A stretch of 39,071 bases of DNA from Candidatus Omnitrophota bacterium (GCA_028702395.1 JAQVOV010000004.1:1-39071); one strand, 5' to 3'. Counted from the stretch's first letter, positions 27,681-37,209 are shown. Translations and numbers: made by a program. The notes: generated by a model not told the origin, from the sequence alone.

Positions 27681-29936
27681 TTACTTGCCAGTATTTCTTG
27701 CTTCCACTGAAAAAGTGATATTATCAGAATACATTTGCCCTAAGATCTGTTCAGAGGCAGACAAACTAACCTCTAAACCTTTTTTCAGGTCCTGTCCATC
27801 TATAGCTAACGAAATTATACCATAATCATTATCCTGTATAACATAACTGCTAATTTCACAAACCTTGTTCTCTCCAGGAAAGTCAATAGTAACATTGTCT
27901 ATCCACGGACAATAATTATTTGTCACACTTATCCTAGGTACTAAAGCTTCTGAACACACAGAGCATGTATTTACCCCTGTTTTGTAATCTGTATCAGAAA
28001 TGCTTTCTGTAAGATGATCTTTACATGTCCAATTTACATTTACCACAAGATCTGCTTTAAATTGCAAGTATCTTCCTGTTCCTAAGAAAGATAAACTATT
28101 CGGTTTAGATGAAAATCCGGATATAGAACCCCAATTAGTTGCTGTGATCATACTGGAATCATCACTTTCTCGAACTTTAACAGTAACATCTGAATTACTT
28201 GGAACAAATTCACTCCAAGTAACAGTATTATATGCAGGATCAGATTGTTTTGTATCATATATCCTTGAAGTAACAGACCCAGCATTTTTCCATATTTCTA
28301 CGAGTGCAAAAGCATATATGTTCTGATCTGCTGCATAAGAAATGGAAGGCCACTGGACATATTTCGAAGGATCTACTGGATCACAATATTCACTTGAGCC
28401 ATCATCTATCAAATAAGAATTAATTGACATTGTTGTATTATCCCAAAAACTGACATTATCGTCTGCACCGATTATCTGATATGTAAGGATATATTCTTTT
28501 GTCATATCCATTGAATATATAGCCCAATTTGTATATGCAACATTCCTGGGATGGCTAGCATCATTTGGATCAATTGTAGTCGAAGAAGTTATGTCTCCGG
28601 TATCAGGATCCGTGAAAAAAAGCTGTATATGGTTAGTTTGATAATCTGCTAGTTCTCCTGCTACAGATGGATCATATTTTATTTTTGTAGGATCAACTGA
28701 ACTATCATCATCTTTAAGATCAATAAAAACATTGCCGATCGTTAACGATGCTGTTGAATACGAATCAAACCTTAGTCTCATTAAATTACCTTGATCCGTT
28801 ATATTCCCGTTTTTCAATATCACCCTTATACTTTTATTTTCTAAGCTTCCTGCATCATAATCCTGTTTTGATGCTGAAGTAGGTTCATCTGCCTGCCAGA
28901 CAATAACTCCTCCTTCGGATAGGTCCGGTAGCTTCATGTATAACTGGTCACCGGTAAGAATAGCGTTATCTCTTGCAGCATCGAGAAAATTTGACTCCCT
29001 GTAAACATCATTATATAATTTAAATGTCAGAAAAGAACCAACTCCAGATGCCTCATATTCCATAAAGAAATTTCCGCTCCACAGAGCATCCGGACCAATT
29101 AATGTAATTGAATCTCCACTTGACGAAAAAATTGTATCAATAAGATCAGAATAAAGATTATAGATCTCCGGTTCCCTCGCACATCCGCTTGGAGCTATTG
29201 AAAGCGTATCTAAACCGAATTTATAACCTGAGGAGTCTACGTCCTTTCCTGTTACAGAGAATTTAAATTCATGTAATCCTGGAGTAAGTTCTATACTACC
29301 AAAGCTTACATTAGCTCTTTTGGTAGTACTGCTATATCCGTTAAACCCTAAAGCTTCTCCTGTTAGGGTAAAATCAATATTTTGTTTAGTCTTTTCTGTT
29401 GAGGTCCTTGGTATAAGTACTTCTGTAACTGCATTTGCTGCATTTAAGGCTGAAGAGGCATCTCCGTTAGTTACAACACTGGCAAGCTGAGCCTCTCTTT
29501 GAGTTTGATTGACAATAATAGAATTGTTATTTGAAAAAACTGTTTTGCGTAGTTCTTTATTCCCTGTAGAAGTATTGTTATATAAATGATAAATGATACT
29601 CTTATCCCATTGGATATTCCCTCCTGAAAGAGTATAAAACCCATTAGAATCTTTAGTAGCTGCGCAAAGACTCACACCTGTATAAGTTGTGGAACCTGAA
29701 GGATATCCGCTCATATATGTAGCACTTGATAATCTGATATCTTCTCTAATTTTTTCGGATGCGATTTCCAAATTCACTCTATTGCGTGTCCTAATGTTCT
29801 CTGCAGAGGAATTTCTATAGACAAAAAACCATACACTCATTACAACTCCTACCAGAAAAACACCGATCCCTGCTACTACAAGAAGTTCAGCAAGTGAAAA
29901 CCCTTTATTGTTTGTGTGTTTAACTGATCTTATCAT
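27681..29936 (-). CDS. Very large prepilin-like (PilW-like) protein, 751 aa
   Basis: Prepilin N-terminal methylation motif KGFSLAELLVVAGIGVFLVGVVMSVWFF followed by about 700 aa of beta-rich, Thr/Ser/Asp-rich sequence. Confidence 0.7.
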   Translation of the reverse strand: MIRSVKHTNNKGFSLAELLVVAGIGVFLVGVVMSVWFFVYRNSSAENIRTRNRVNLEIASEKIREDIRLSSATYMSGYPSGSTTYTGVSLCAATKDSNGFYTLSGGNIQWDKSIIYHLYNNTSTGNKELRKTVFSNNNSIIVNQTQREAQLASVVTNGDASSALNAANAVTEVLIPRTSTEKTKQNIDFTLTGEALGFNGYSSTTKRANVSFGSIELTPGLHEFKFSVTGKDVDSSGYKFGLDTLSIAPSGCAREPEIYNLYSDLIDTIFSSSGDSITLIGPDALWSGNFFMEYEASGVGSFLTFKLYNDVYRESNFLDAARDNAILTGDQLYMKLPDLSEGGVIVWQADEPTSASKQDYDAGSLENKSIRVILKNGNITDQGNLMRLRFDSYSTASLTIGNVFIDLKDDDSSVDPTKIKYDPSVAGELADYQTNHIQLFFTDPDTGDITSSTTIDPNDASHPRNVAYTNWAIYSMDMTKEYILTYQIIGADDNVSFWDNTTMSINSYLIDDGSSEYCDPVDPSKYVQWPSISYAADQNIYAFALVEIWKNAGSVTSRIYDTKQSDPAYNTVTWSEFVPSNSDVTVKVRESDDSSMITATNWGSISGFSSKPNSLSFLGTGRYLQFKADLVVNVNWTCKDHLTESISDTDYKTGVNTCSVCSEALVPRISVTNNYCPWIDNVTIDFPGENKVCEISSYVIQDNDYGIISLAIDGQDLKKGLEVSLSASEQILGQMYSDNITFSVEARNTGK

Positions 29937-30397
29937 GGCACAACCACATCTATTCTTGAGAATACTGTTGAGCAGACAAGCGGAGAACTTGATAGAATTC
30001 CTTTGTAGTAATACTTAACAGTAACTGTCACCTGTGTTAGCCTCTCATTACTGTTATAATCTTCTACGACCGTAGTAGATCTCACGAAATCACCTGAAAT
30101 ATCCGGTACCCCTGAAAAATCCAGCCTAATATTTGTTTGGCCATATTTGGCATCTGTCAGGGAATCAAAACCATTATTTTCTATGAACATACGCGCATCT
30201 TCTATTCGGCTTTTTGCAATATTATTTGCTGCATATTCATAATTAACTCTTTTTGATATATCAGCAGATTCCACAGACAAGATCATGATACTTATAAGTA
30301 AAACAGAAAGAATAGAACCTGCAAAAACAACTTCAACAAGAGAAGTTCCTTTTTTTATTTTTAAAAGATTTTTTATTGATCTTGGTTTCAAAAACAT
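29933..30397 (-). CDS. Minor prepilin (PilV-like)
   Basis: KKGTSLVEVVFAGSILSVLLISIMILSVESADISKRVNYEYAANNIAKSRIEDARM. Confidence 0.7.
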   Translation of the reverse strand: MFLKPRSIKNLLKIKKGTSLVEVVFAGSILSVLLISIMILSVESADISKRVNYEYAANNIAKSRIEDARMFIENNGFDSLTDAKYGQTNIRLDFSGVPDISGDFVRSTTVVEDYNSNERLTQVTVTVKYYYKGILSSSPLVCSTVFSRIDVVVP

Positions 30398-30415
30398 AAA
30401 TTTCCCACATTTGAT

Positions 30416-31297
30416 CTATATAACCATTATTTCATCAGTTCTCATAGCATCATCTATATTAAAATTGATGTTCTTTCTGCATTTCCTTGTAAGAGGAACT
30501 ATTAAAGTTTTTTCATTTTCTTTGAAGTAATCGAATAATTCGGCACAAACCCATACATCAATGTTCTTATCATCTGTAGTAGTGGCCATTCTTTCTATTT
30601 TTCTAAGCGCTTCAATTGAATTTGTCTTTATACTCTTTACAAGACCTTTCCCATGACAATAGGGGCATTCCTGGAACATTGCCCTTTCTAAGCTTTTTCT
30701 GACCCTTTGCCGAGTCATTTCAACAACTCCAATTGGAGAAATACTTAATATCCTGGTACGTGCTTTATCTTTTCTCAGACATTTTTCAAGTTCTCTCTGA
30801 ACAGCTTCCCTATTGTCTTTTGTTCGCATATCAATAAAATCGATTATTAATATACCGCCTATATCACGCAGCCTTATTTGTCTTGCTATTTCTCTTGCAG
30901 CTTCCATGTTTGTTTTAAAAACTGTATCTTCAACATTTTTTTTACCTGTAAATCTTTCAGTATTAACATCAATAGCTACCATTCCTTCTGTTTGTTCTAT
31001 AACGATGGATCCCCCGCTTTTAAGTAATATCTTTCGTCCGAATATCCTTTCTATTTCTTTTTCTACACCATATTTATCAAAAATGGGCATTTTATCATTA
31101 TACATTTCGATCCTGTTTTTCAATGACGGCATAAAAAGATTAATAAATCGTATGATATTCTTAAACTCTTCTTTAGAATCAACAATGACTTTCTCAACAT
31201 CTTCAGTCAATTCATCCCTAATAGTCCTTAAAACAAGGTCATATTCCTGATATAGACTTTCAGGAGCTTGACAATTCTCATTCCTATGTTTTATCCT
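30416..31297 (-). CDS. rng: Ribonuclease E/G, C-terminal catalytic part (downstream of in-frame TAA)
   Basis: Frame is open from 31297; RIKHRNENCQAPESLYQEYDLVLRTIRDELTEDVEKVIVDS..., GGSIVIEQTEGMVAIDVNTERFTGKKN, GGILIIDFIDM, CPYCHGKG. Confidence 0.88.
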   Translation of the reverse strand, partial: RIKHRNENCQAPESLYQEYDLVLRTIRDELTEDVEKVIVDSKEEFKNIIRFINLFMPSLKNRIEMYNDKMPIFDKYGVEKEIERIFGRKILLKSGGSIVIEQTEGMVAIDVNTERFTGKKNVEDTVFKTNMEAAREIARQIRLRDIGGILIIDFIDMRTKDNREAVQRELEKCLRKDKARTRILSISPIGVVEMTRQRVRKSLERAMFQECPYCHGKGLVKSIKTNSIEALRKIERMATTTDDKNIDVWVCAELFDYFKENEKTLIVPLTRKCRKNINFNIDDAMRTDEIMVI

Positions 31298-31906
31298 TTA
31301 CCAAAGATCCAAAAGATACTTTAACTCCCTGTGAAAATCCTTATCCGGCATAAATTGTGCAGCTGTTCTTACAATGCAGCCAATTCCTTTTGGCAGTTTA
31401 AGTGATTCAATAACATTTCTTATCCTTTGTCTTTCCTGTCTATCTACTATTTTTTTAGATATACCTATGCTCTCCTCAAAAGGAGTAAGTACTATATATC
31501 TTCCCGGAATACTTATAGCAGTCGTGATCTTAGGCCCCTTTGTCCCAATAGACTCTTTCTCCACTTGTACCATAATATCCTGACCGACTTTTATTAGGTC
31601 CTTGATATCTCTTTTTTTACCCGTCGATTTTTCTATGTCAAAGTCTTCTTTATCGAACATTTCCGTAACTCTTTGCTGTGCATCCTCAATAAATAAAAAA
31701 CCATTTTTTCCTGAATCAATATTTACAAATGCTGCTCCTATCCCAGGAACAACAGATTCGATCTTTCCTTTATAGATATTTCCTAACATGTTTTCTGTGC
31801 CACCCTGCTCAATATAAAAATCATCCAATTTATTGTTCTGTAAAACAGCTATTCTTTTCTCATATATCCCGCAATTAATTATTATTTGTTTTGTTGGTTT
31901 ATTCAT
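31298..31906 (-). CDS. rng: Ribonuclease E/G, N-terminal S1-domain part ending at in-frame TAA
   Basis: IIINCGIYEKRIAVLQNNKLDDFYIEQGGTENMLGNIYKGKIESVVPGIGAAFVNIDSGKNGFLFIED ... RELKYLLDLW-stop. Confidence 0.9.
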   Translation of the reverse strand: MNKPTKQIIINCGIYEKRIAVLQNNKLDDFYIEQGGTENMLGNIYKGKIESVVPGIGAAFVNIDSGKNGFLFIEDAQQRVTEMFDKEDFDIEKSTGKKRDIKDLIKVGQDIMVQVEKESIGTKGPKITTAISIPGRYIVLTPFEESIGISKKIVDRQERQRIRNVIESLKLPKGIGCIVRTAAQFMPDKDFHRELKYLLDLW

Positions 31907-32024
31907 TTTCCTTTTTTTCCTTTATTTTTTTTAACTATGACTTTTCTATTTGAGATTTAACTAAGTGGATGTTTTTTCATGTTTGCTCTTTTTTTGTTCT
32001 AAACCCCTATCAGAACCTTCCTCT

Positions 32025-32069
32025 AACCAGTTGAACTAATCCAACTAGTACAACCAGTTCAACATAATT
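32025..32069. repeat. 9-nt-period word array
   Basis: AACCAGTTG|AACTAATCC|AACTAGTAC|AACCAGTTC|AACATAATT. Confidence 0.8.
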
Positions 32070-32085
32070 ATTTTCAAATCAATTT

Positions 32086-33777
32086 CTACGCTTTCTTCTT
32101 TCTGAAATCAAACCAAGGTTTTTGTTTTTTTGTTCTATTGGATTCCTGTTCTTTTCTTCTTTTTGCACCTAGTATATCATCATATTCTTCTTCGCTTTCA
32201 TGTTCCAGCATATAATGTTTAACTGTATTATTAGTGATATCTTTTGTAGCTGATGCATTGAACTCTGCTATATCCCCTACGATATGTACTGTTACAAAAA
32301 TAACAATCTCAGTTCTTGTGATCGTTTCAGCTTCATATTTAAAGGCATAGCCTATATATGGAAGATCCCCGAAAAGATCCCCTAAAATAGGCAATCTGTG
32401 ATCAGTAACATCCTTATCTTCTTTTATTAAACCACCGATAAAAATTGTCTGTCCGTTCTTAACCATGACCCTGGTATGAGCTGTTCTTTCATTATGTTTC
32501 ATAGCTATTCTTTCCAATCCTACAGCAGATGAAGTGATAGTTTCAAATGTAATAGGTCCTCCTATTGTAGGTTTAAGGGTTACAGATATTTCTTCTTTTG
32601 AATTAGCATGAGGTATCACTTGCAAAACTACACCAGATTGTCTGGGATCTGTCTCGAATTCAGTACCAACAGTACTTGCGTCAAAATCTGTTTTACTGAC
32701 CTTTTCAAGATAAACATTGTCTGTGACACTGATATAAGCTTCTTCATTATTTAGAGTCGTTACTCTAGGAGTAGAAAGGATCTTTGTATCATCTCTATTA
32801 TTTAGCATTGAAAGCACTGCTGTAAATTGTGAAAAATCCAATGTCCCATATGTAAAAGAACTGAATTCGGAATCTTTAGCAACAACATATGGAAAAGCTT
32901 TCTGAGTAGAACTTTCTACTACATCAGAAGATGTACCAGGCAAGAACTGCTTGAATTTTTCAGTTAACACCCCTATCCCTCCATCATCTCCAAAAGGGAA
33001 AGTTATCGGTCTTTTAGCACCTGAAGCAGATATAACAGCATTCCAATCAATCCCTAATCTTTCATCATCACCCAGTTCAACTTCAATTATCTTAGCTTCA
33101 AGCATTATTTGTTTAGGTTCTGTGTCCAGAAGCCTTATCATTTCCTTTATCCTTGCAATTCTAGGAGGAATAGCAGTAATAACGAAAGCATTAGCATTTG
33201 GAATGAACATAACACTTTCATTTGGCGCCAATATAGATTTTATGGTCTCTTCAATAACCTCAACACCCATTGTAGAGGAAAAAGCAGTCTCTCCGGATTC
33301 AGTCACATTCGGTCCAAAGGTATCCATAAGTGAAAGATGTTTTGTAGGAACAATATAATTCAATTCAACAACTTCTGTAATAGTAGCTTCTGTTTCTAGG
33401 GATTCTTTTCTAACAACGCGAATGACTCCATTTTCCTCAACAAGAACATAGCCATAATTCCTTACAAGAATGTCTATTGCAACTCTCCATGGTTTATCTG
33501 TAAGTCTCATTGTAATATTTCCTCTGACATCCGGAGCAGGAACAATATCAACTCCTGCAACATCAGAAATATAGTTTAAAACAGCCCTTATATCAGCTTC
33601 TTTGAAATTAACAGTGATGTAGCCTGGCTTAAATACTGCTTCCGAATTTTCATCGACATTGTCTAACATAGAACTGTCTTCTATTGATGAAACTGGAGCA
33701 GGCTGTGCCAAAACAGGATTTACGGTGTTTATAAAAAACAAAACACTTAAAAATATAAAAAAAAATTTTTTCTTCAC
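32086..33777 (-). CDS. pilQ: Type IV pilus / type II secretion secretin (PilQ/MshL/GspD family)
   Basis: Signal peptide; VNFKEADIRAVLNYISDVAGVDIVPAPDVRGNITMRLTDKPWRVAIDILV; secretin core VKNGQTIFIGGLIKEDKDVTDHRLPILGDLFGDLPYIGYAFKYE. Confidence 0.92.
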   Translation of the reverse strand: MKKKFFFIFLSVLFFINTVNPVLAQPAPVSSIEDSSMLDNVDENSEAVFKPGYITVNFKEADIRAVLNYISDVAGVDIVPAPDVRGNITMRLTDKPWRVAIDILVRNYGYVLVEENGVIRVVRKESLETEATITEVVELNYIVPTKHLSLMDTFGPNVTESGETAFSSTMGVEVIEETIKSILAPNESVMFIPNANAFVITAIPPRIARIKEMIRLLDTEPKQIMLEAKIIEVELGDDERLGIDWNAVISASGAKRPITFPFGDDGGIGVLTEKFKQFLPGTSSDVVESSTQKAFPYVVAKDSEFSSFTYGTLDFSQFTAVLSMLNNRDDTKILSTPRVTTLNNEEAYISVTDNVYLEKVSKTDFDASTVGTEFETDPRQSGVVLQVIPHANSKEEISVTLKPTIGGPITFETITSSAVGLERIAMKHNERTAHTRVMVKNGQTIFIGGLIKEDKDVTDHRLPILGDLFGDLPYIGYAFKYEAETITRTEIVIFVTVHIVGDIAEFNASATKDITNNTVKHYMLEHESEEEYDDILGAKRRKEQESNRTKKQKPWFDFRKKKA

Positions 33778-33810
33778 AATACCCCCTCTATTTTAAAGAT
33801 ATCATCCGTT

Positions 33811-34161
33811 TTAATACTCATACAGATCCAATCTATATTCTTTCCCTTGAATAGTGACTGTAGCGCCATCATCATCGATCTTCTCAACAGCAAGTGCGTC
33901 TACTTTGGAACCCTCTTTTAAGACCTGCCCATTAATTATTGCCGTTCTATTCCCTTTAGCATCCATCGCAACTCCCTGAAAGGTAACATCTTCTATTGCC
34001 ATGATAATTATAGTTTCTCCATCTTGGATCTGTTGATTGCCTACTAATGGCACAAAAGGGTCTCTTTTGCCATGACTATCATATTCATAATCCTTCATTT
34101 GCTGAGCAAAACAATTAACCACTATCATCTGTAAACAGATCAGTATATACAATTTTTTCAT
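33811..34161 (-). CDS. PilP-like pilus assembly protein
   Basis: Signal peptide MKKLYILICLQMIVVNCFA; KRDPFVPLVG motif; repeat-like VTFQGVAMDAKGNRTAIINGQVLKEGSKVDA; position between secretin and pilO. Confidence 0.65.
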   Translation of the reverse strand: MKKLYILICLQMIVVNCFAQQMKDYEYDSHGKRDPFVPLVGNQQIQDGETIIIMAIEDVTFQGVAMDAKGNRTAIINGQVLKEGSKVDALAVEKIDDDGATVTIQGKEYRLDLYEY

Positions 34162-34162
34162 T

Positions 34163-34819
34163 TTATTGTTTCTCCAAAAGAACATAGGCATTTAGTGTAA
34201 GCTCTATATTCTCGATCTTAGGAGTTCTTTCACTGTTATAGATCATTATACTTGAAATATCCACAAATCTATCGCCTGTTTCCATCTTATTCAAAAATAA
34301 TCCTAATTGATGGTAACCGCTTTCAGCATTTATCTGTATGGGTATTTTTTCGTATGATCTTCCTTCTTTTTTCTCTTTTTCAGAAACCTTTTGTACTATC
34401 GTTATAGGGCTTATGCCCGTTATTTTCACATATGTATCTTTTGCTTTCCCTGATAATTCCTCTAAAAACAAAGGAATTTCATATTCTGACGGAAGTTTTT
34501 CTTCATAAAGTTCTACGGTCTCTTTCATGCTCTCTATACGGCTATTCAACACATTTAGCCTTTCAATATCAGATTCAAGGGTTTCAATTTCCTTTTTCAT
34601 TACACATGTTTCATTGAACAAATGAACTGACTGTACAAAAGGTGAAAAAATAAGAAGAAAGAAATACAATAAACATACTATAACAAATAATCCGCCAAGT
34701 ATGAAAACTGTTTCTTTTTTATCTTTATCCAAATGCATTTTCTCAAGCAATAAACCTACTTTGGACCTTATTTTTTCGAAAACAGCTTTTTTTATTTTCT
34801 CAAGATCGAGTTTACTCAT
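34163..34819 (-). CDS. pilO: PilO-like pilus assembly protein
   Basis: One TM, coiled coil, FLEELSGKAKDTYVKITGISP...YHQLGLFLNKMETGDRFVDISSI; position after pilN. Confidence 0.75.
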   Translation of the reverse strand: MSKLDLEKIKKAVFEKIRSKVGLLLEKMHLDKDKKETVFILGGLFVIVCLLYFFLLIFSPFVQSVHLFNETCVMKKEIETLESDIERLNVLNSRIESMKETVELYEEKLPSEYEIPLFLEELSGKAKDTYVKITGISPITIVQKVSEKEKKEGRSYEKIPIQINAESGYHQLGLFLNKMETGDRFVDISSIMIYNSERTPKIENIELTLNAYVLLEKQ

Positions 34820-35438
34820 CTTTTCCCTTAACTATTTTTTGTTTTGGTCTACTTTTACATTTAAACTGAAAATTCATAACTTCTTTTTTATCAATAAGGC
34901 TTCTTCTCATTGAATCAAGTTCTATATTGTCAAAAAAAATAGAAAATTCAGGATCATTCTTCAGTGCATCTATTTGTCTTCCAATAGATGCTGTTGTCAT
35001 TTCTGAGCCTCCCATAGCAAACCCTTCAAGGATCAAAAAACCGTCTTTCTCATTATCGTAAGATAATTTTGAATACCATATGTTAGGTAAAACTGACGAA
35101 CTGATCCCGCTTAGGATCTTTGCCCATTCTATCCTGTTCTCAGTTAACTCTTTCATTGCATCTATTTTAGAACTATATTGATTGGCTTTTTTATGAAGAA
35201 CTGTGATCTCTTCTTTTTTTGGCTTTAACTTTTCCCACTTTTTTTTAACTCCGTTAAGAATTAAAGTATTTCGAGTTACAAGAAAAACAGAAAGTATCTG
35301 AAAAACAACAAGAAACACTACAACACTGACAACAAAAGGAACAACTGGGACTTGTTCCCAATCAACTTTTTCTTTTCGTTTTGCTTGTAACGCTTCAGGA
35401 AGTAAATTTAATTGTACCACCGTTTTGCTCTCCCCCAT
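34812..35438 (-). CDS. pilN: PilN-like pilus assembly protein
   Basis: Short cytoplasmic N-terminus with VQLNLLPEAL, one TM, PilN-like periplasmic domain; position after pilM. Confidence 0.75.
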   Translation of the reverse strand: MGESKTVVQLNLLPEALQAKRKEKVDWEQVPVVPFVVSVVVFLVVFQILSVFLVTRNTLILNGVKKKWEKLKPKKEEITVLHKKANQYSSKIDAMKELTENRIEWAKILSGISSSVLPNIWYSKLSYDNEKDGFLILEGFAMGGSEMTTASIGRQIDALKNDPEFSIFFDNIELDSMRRSLIDKKEVMNFQFKCKSRPKQKIVKGKDE

Positions 35439-35458
35439 ATATTCGTAATTGTTTTTCT

Positions 35459-35576
35459 TTAGCTGTCAGCGATCAGCTTTCAGCTATTAGCAAATGATCG
35501 TTCTAAACGCATTTTTTAAATAACCTCTTTAGAACGATCTAAAAGCTAACAGCTGAATGCTGACAGCTGATCGCTA
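35459..35576. repeat. Best-preserved paired-arm heptad element (TCAGCnn words) with 12-bp perfect inverted core
   Basis: Left TTAGCTG|TCAGCGA|TCAGCTT|TCAGCTA|TTAGCAA; core GATCGTTCTAAA...TTTAGAACGATC; right rev-comp TTAGCGA|TCAGCTG|TCAGCAT|TCAGCTG|TTAGCTT. Confidence 0.95.
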
Positions 35577-36593
35577 AATAATATCCGTTCTACTTAAAAG
35601 CCCTACAGCAACTGCTAATGAATTCCTGGCATTTAAGATCTTCTCTTCGTCTATTTCAGGCCCGATATTAAAAGTTTCAACAGGATCCCACCTTAGAACA
35701 TTTACTCCCAATGCATCTTGCAGAACTTCTAAAATACCAGGGAAACTCGAAAATCCCCCTGTAACAAAAACATTATCTACAGTTGCTCCATATTGGTTTT
35801 CATAATACCCAAAGGATAATCTTATTTCATCGAGTAATTGAATTATAGGCATCCGCAAAGATTCCTCTTTTATTTGTTCATTATCTTTTGATTGCGATAT
35901 AAGCTGTTCATAGGTTAATCCTGATTTTACCATTGCTTCCTTGATTATATATTCTCCGCCTATTTGTATGTCTCTGCAAAAAAACGGTATTTTACCTGAG
36001 CCAATAACAGTATTAGTATAAGTGCTCCCGAAATTCAATATCGCAAAACTCTCGTCCTTATTTATTTTAGGTTCGCTCATTATAAATGCATTAAAAACTG
36101 CAAAAGCATCGATATCTATCAATGCAACATTATATCCAAAATCCTTGAACATTTGTATCCTTTGATCAACAACCTCTTTTTTTGCTGCTGCGAAAAGCAC
36201 ACTCATTTTATCTTTATCAATTGATTTTTTTTGCAATATACAGCTGTTAATATACACATCATCTATAGCAAATGGCATATGTTTATCTGCTTCAAAAGCC
36301 AAAGACTGTTTTAATGCTTCTTCAGTCATTTGGGGCATATGAATGAATCGTACAACAGCACTCTGCCCGGATAAAGAGATAAAAATATCTTTAGCTGAAA
36401 GATTTGCTTTTTCTAAAGCTTGAAAAACTACTTTTTGGATGTTTTTTTTGTCGATCTTTTCTGACGGTGTTTCAATATGGAATTTTGTTAGTGTATAAGT
36501 TCCTTGGTCAGCTACTGCTTCCAATATTTTAATGGAATAAGTGCCTATATCAATAGCTGCATAAATAAAATTATTTTTTTTCTTATTAAACAT
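35574..36593 (-). CDS. pilM: Type IV pilus assembly ATPase-like PilM
   Basis: YAAIDIGTYSIKILEAV, FEADKHMPFAIDDV, LNFGSTYTNTVI, VTGGFSSFPGI. Confidence 0.9.
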   Translation of the reverse strand: MFNKKKNNFIYAAIDIGTYSIKILEAVADQGTYTLTKFHIETPSEKIDKKNIQKVVFQALEKANLSAKDIFISLSGQSAVVRFIHMPQMTEEALKQSLAFEADKHMPFAIDDVYINSCILQKKSIDKDKMSVLFAAAKKEVVDQRIQMFKDFGYNVALIDIDAFAVFNAFIMSEPKINKDESFAILNFGSTYTNTVIGSGKIPFFCRDIQIGGEYIIKEAMVKSGLTYEQLISQSKDNEQIKEESLRMPIIQLLDEIRLSFGYYENQYGATVDNVFVTGGFSSFPGILEVLQDALGVNVLRWDPVETFNIGPEIDEEKILNARNSLAVAVGLLSRTDII

Positions 36594-36667
36594 AGTATGT
36601 AATTTATAATATCATATAAGACTTTTTTTGTCTATAATTTATATATAAAATCGCTTTATTTTCAAAT

Positions 36668-36900
36668 CGTATTTCGTATGTCGTATATCGTAGGTCGTAA
36701 AGTTAATAGGGCTTATGAACTATTATAATCGGTTTTGCCACGAGTTCCACGTCTCGCGCTACGCGAAAAGTGGAACATCCTAAATAAACTCATAATAAAA
36801 CTTTTTTTGGGACGGTCATTAAGCTCGCTGCTCTTAGCACGTGGCTTAACTTAATCCAGGACGTTCCTCTACGACATACGACCTACGACATACAACCTAC
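36668..36900. repeat. Nested element: outer CGTAnGT arms around inner CGAGCnn arms
   Basis: Outer CGTATTT|CGTATGT|CGTATAT|CGTAGGT|CGTA vs TACGACATACGACCTACGACATACAACCTAC; inner GCCACGAGTTCCACGTCTCGCGCTACGCG / GCTCGCTGCTCTTAGCACGTGGC. Confidence 0.92.
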
Positions 36901-36915
36901 AAGCTTCCTCTTAAG

Positions 36916-37209
36916 CTATCGGTATCGTCCACTCTCAACTTCTTCATTTATTATATCCTCATTGAATTGACTCATTGAATCGTCATTTTCATCTATCGCT
37001 TCTTGCTGATATTCTGCATTCTCTAACGCTTCGTTTTTCAGTTCACCTTTATCATCTGCAAAAACTTCCCATTGTCCGTCAGTAATATCTTTATATTCTT
37101 CAGGAACTTCTGTTCCTGGTATTGGCATCTCTTTTGAGTAAGCCTGTCCTACAAAGGAAATACCATAAACCAAACTAAATATCAAAAAAACATACATTAT
37201 TTTTTTCAT
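36916..37209 (-). CDS. Small secreted acidic hypothetical protein
   Basis: 97 aa with signal peptide MKKIMYVFLIFSLVYGISFVGQAYS and Glu/Asp-rich mature region. Confidence 0.55.
   Translation of the reverse strand: MKKIMYVFLIFSLVYGISFVGQAYSKEMPIPGTEVPEEYKDITDGQWEVFADDKGELKNEALENAEYQQEAIDENDDSMSQFNEDIINEEVESGRYR

Noticed and set aside
27598-27825. Plus-strand ORF with NLPAGRQVRPC
   Set aside because: Starts in the palindrome and runs antisense to the large prepilin gene.
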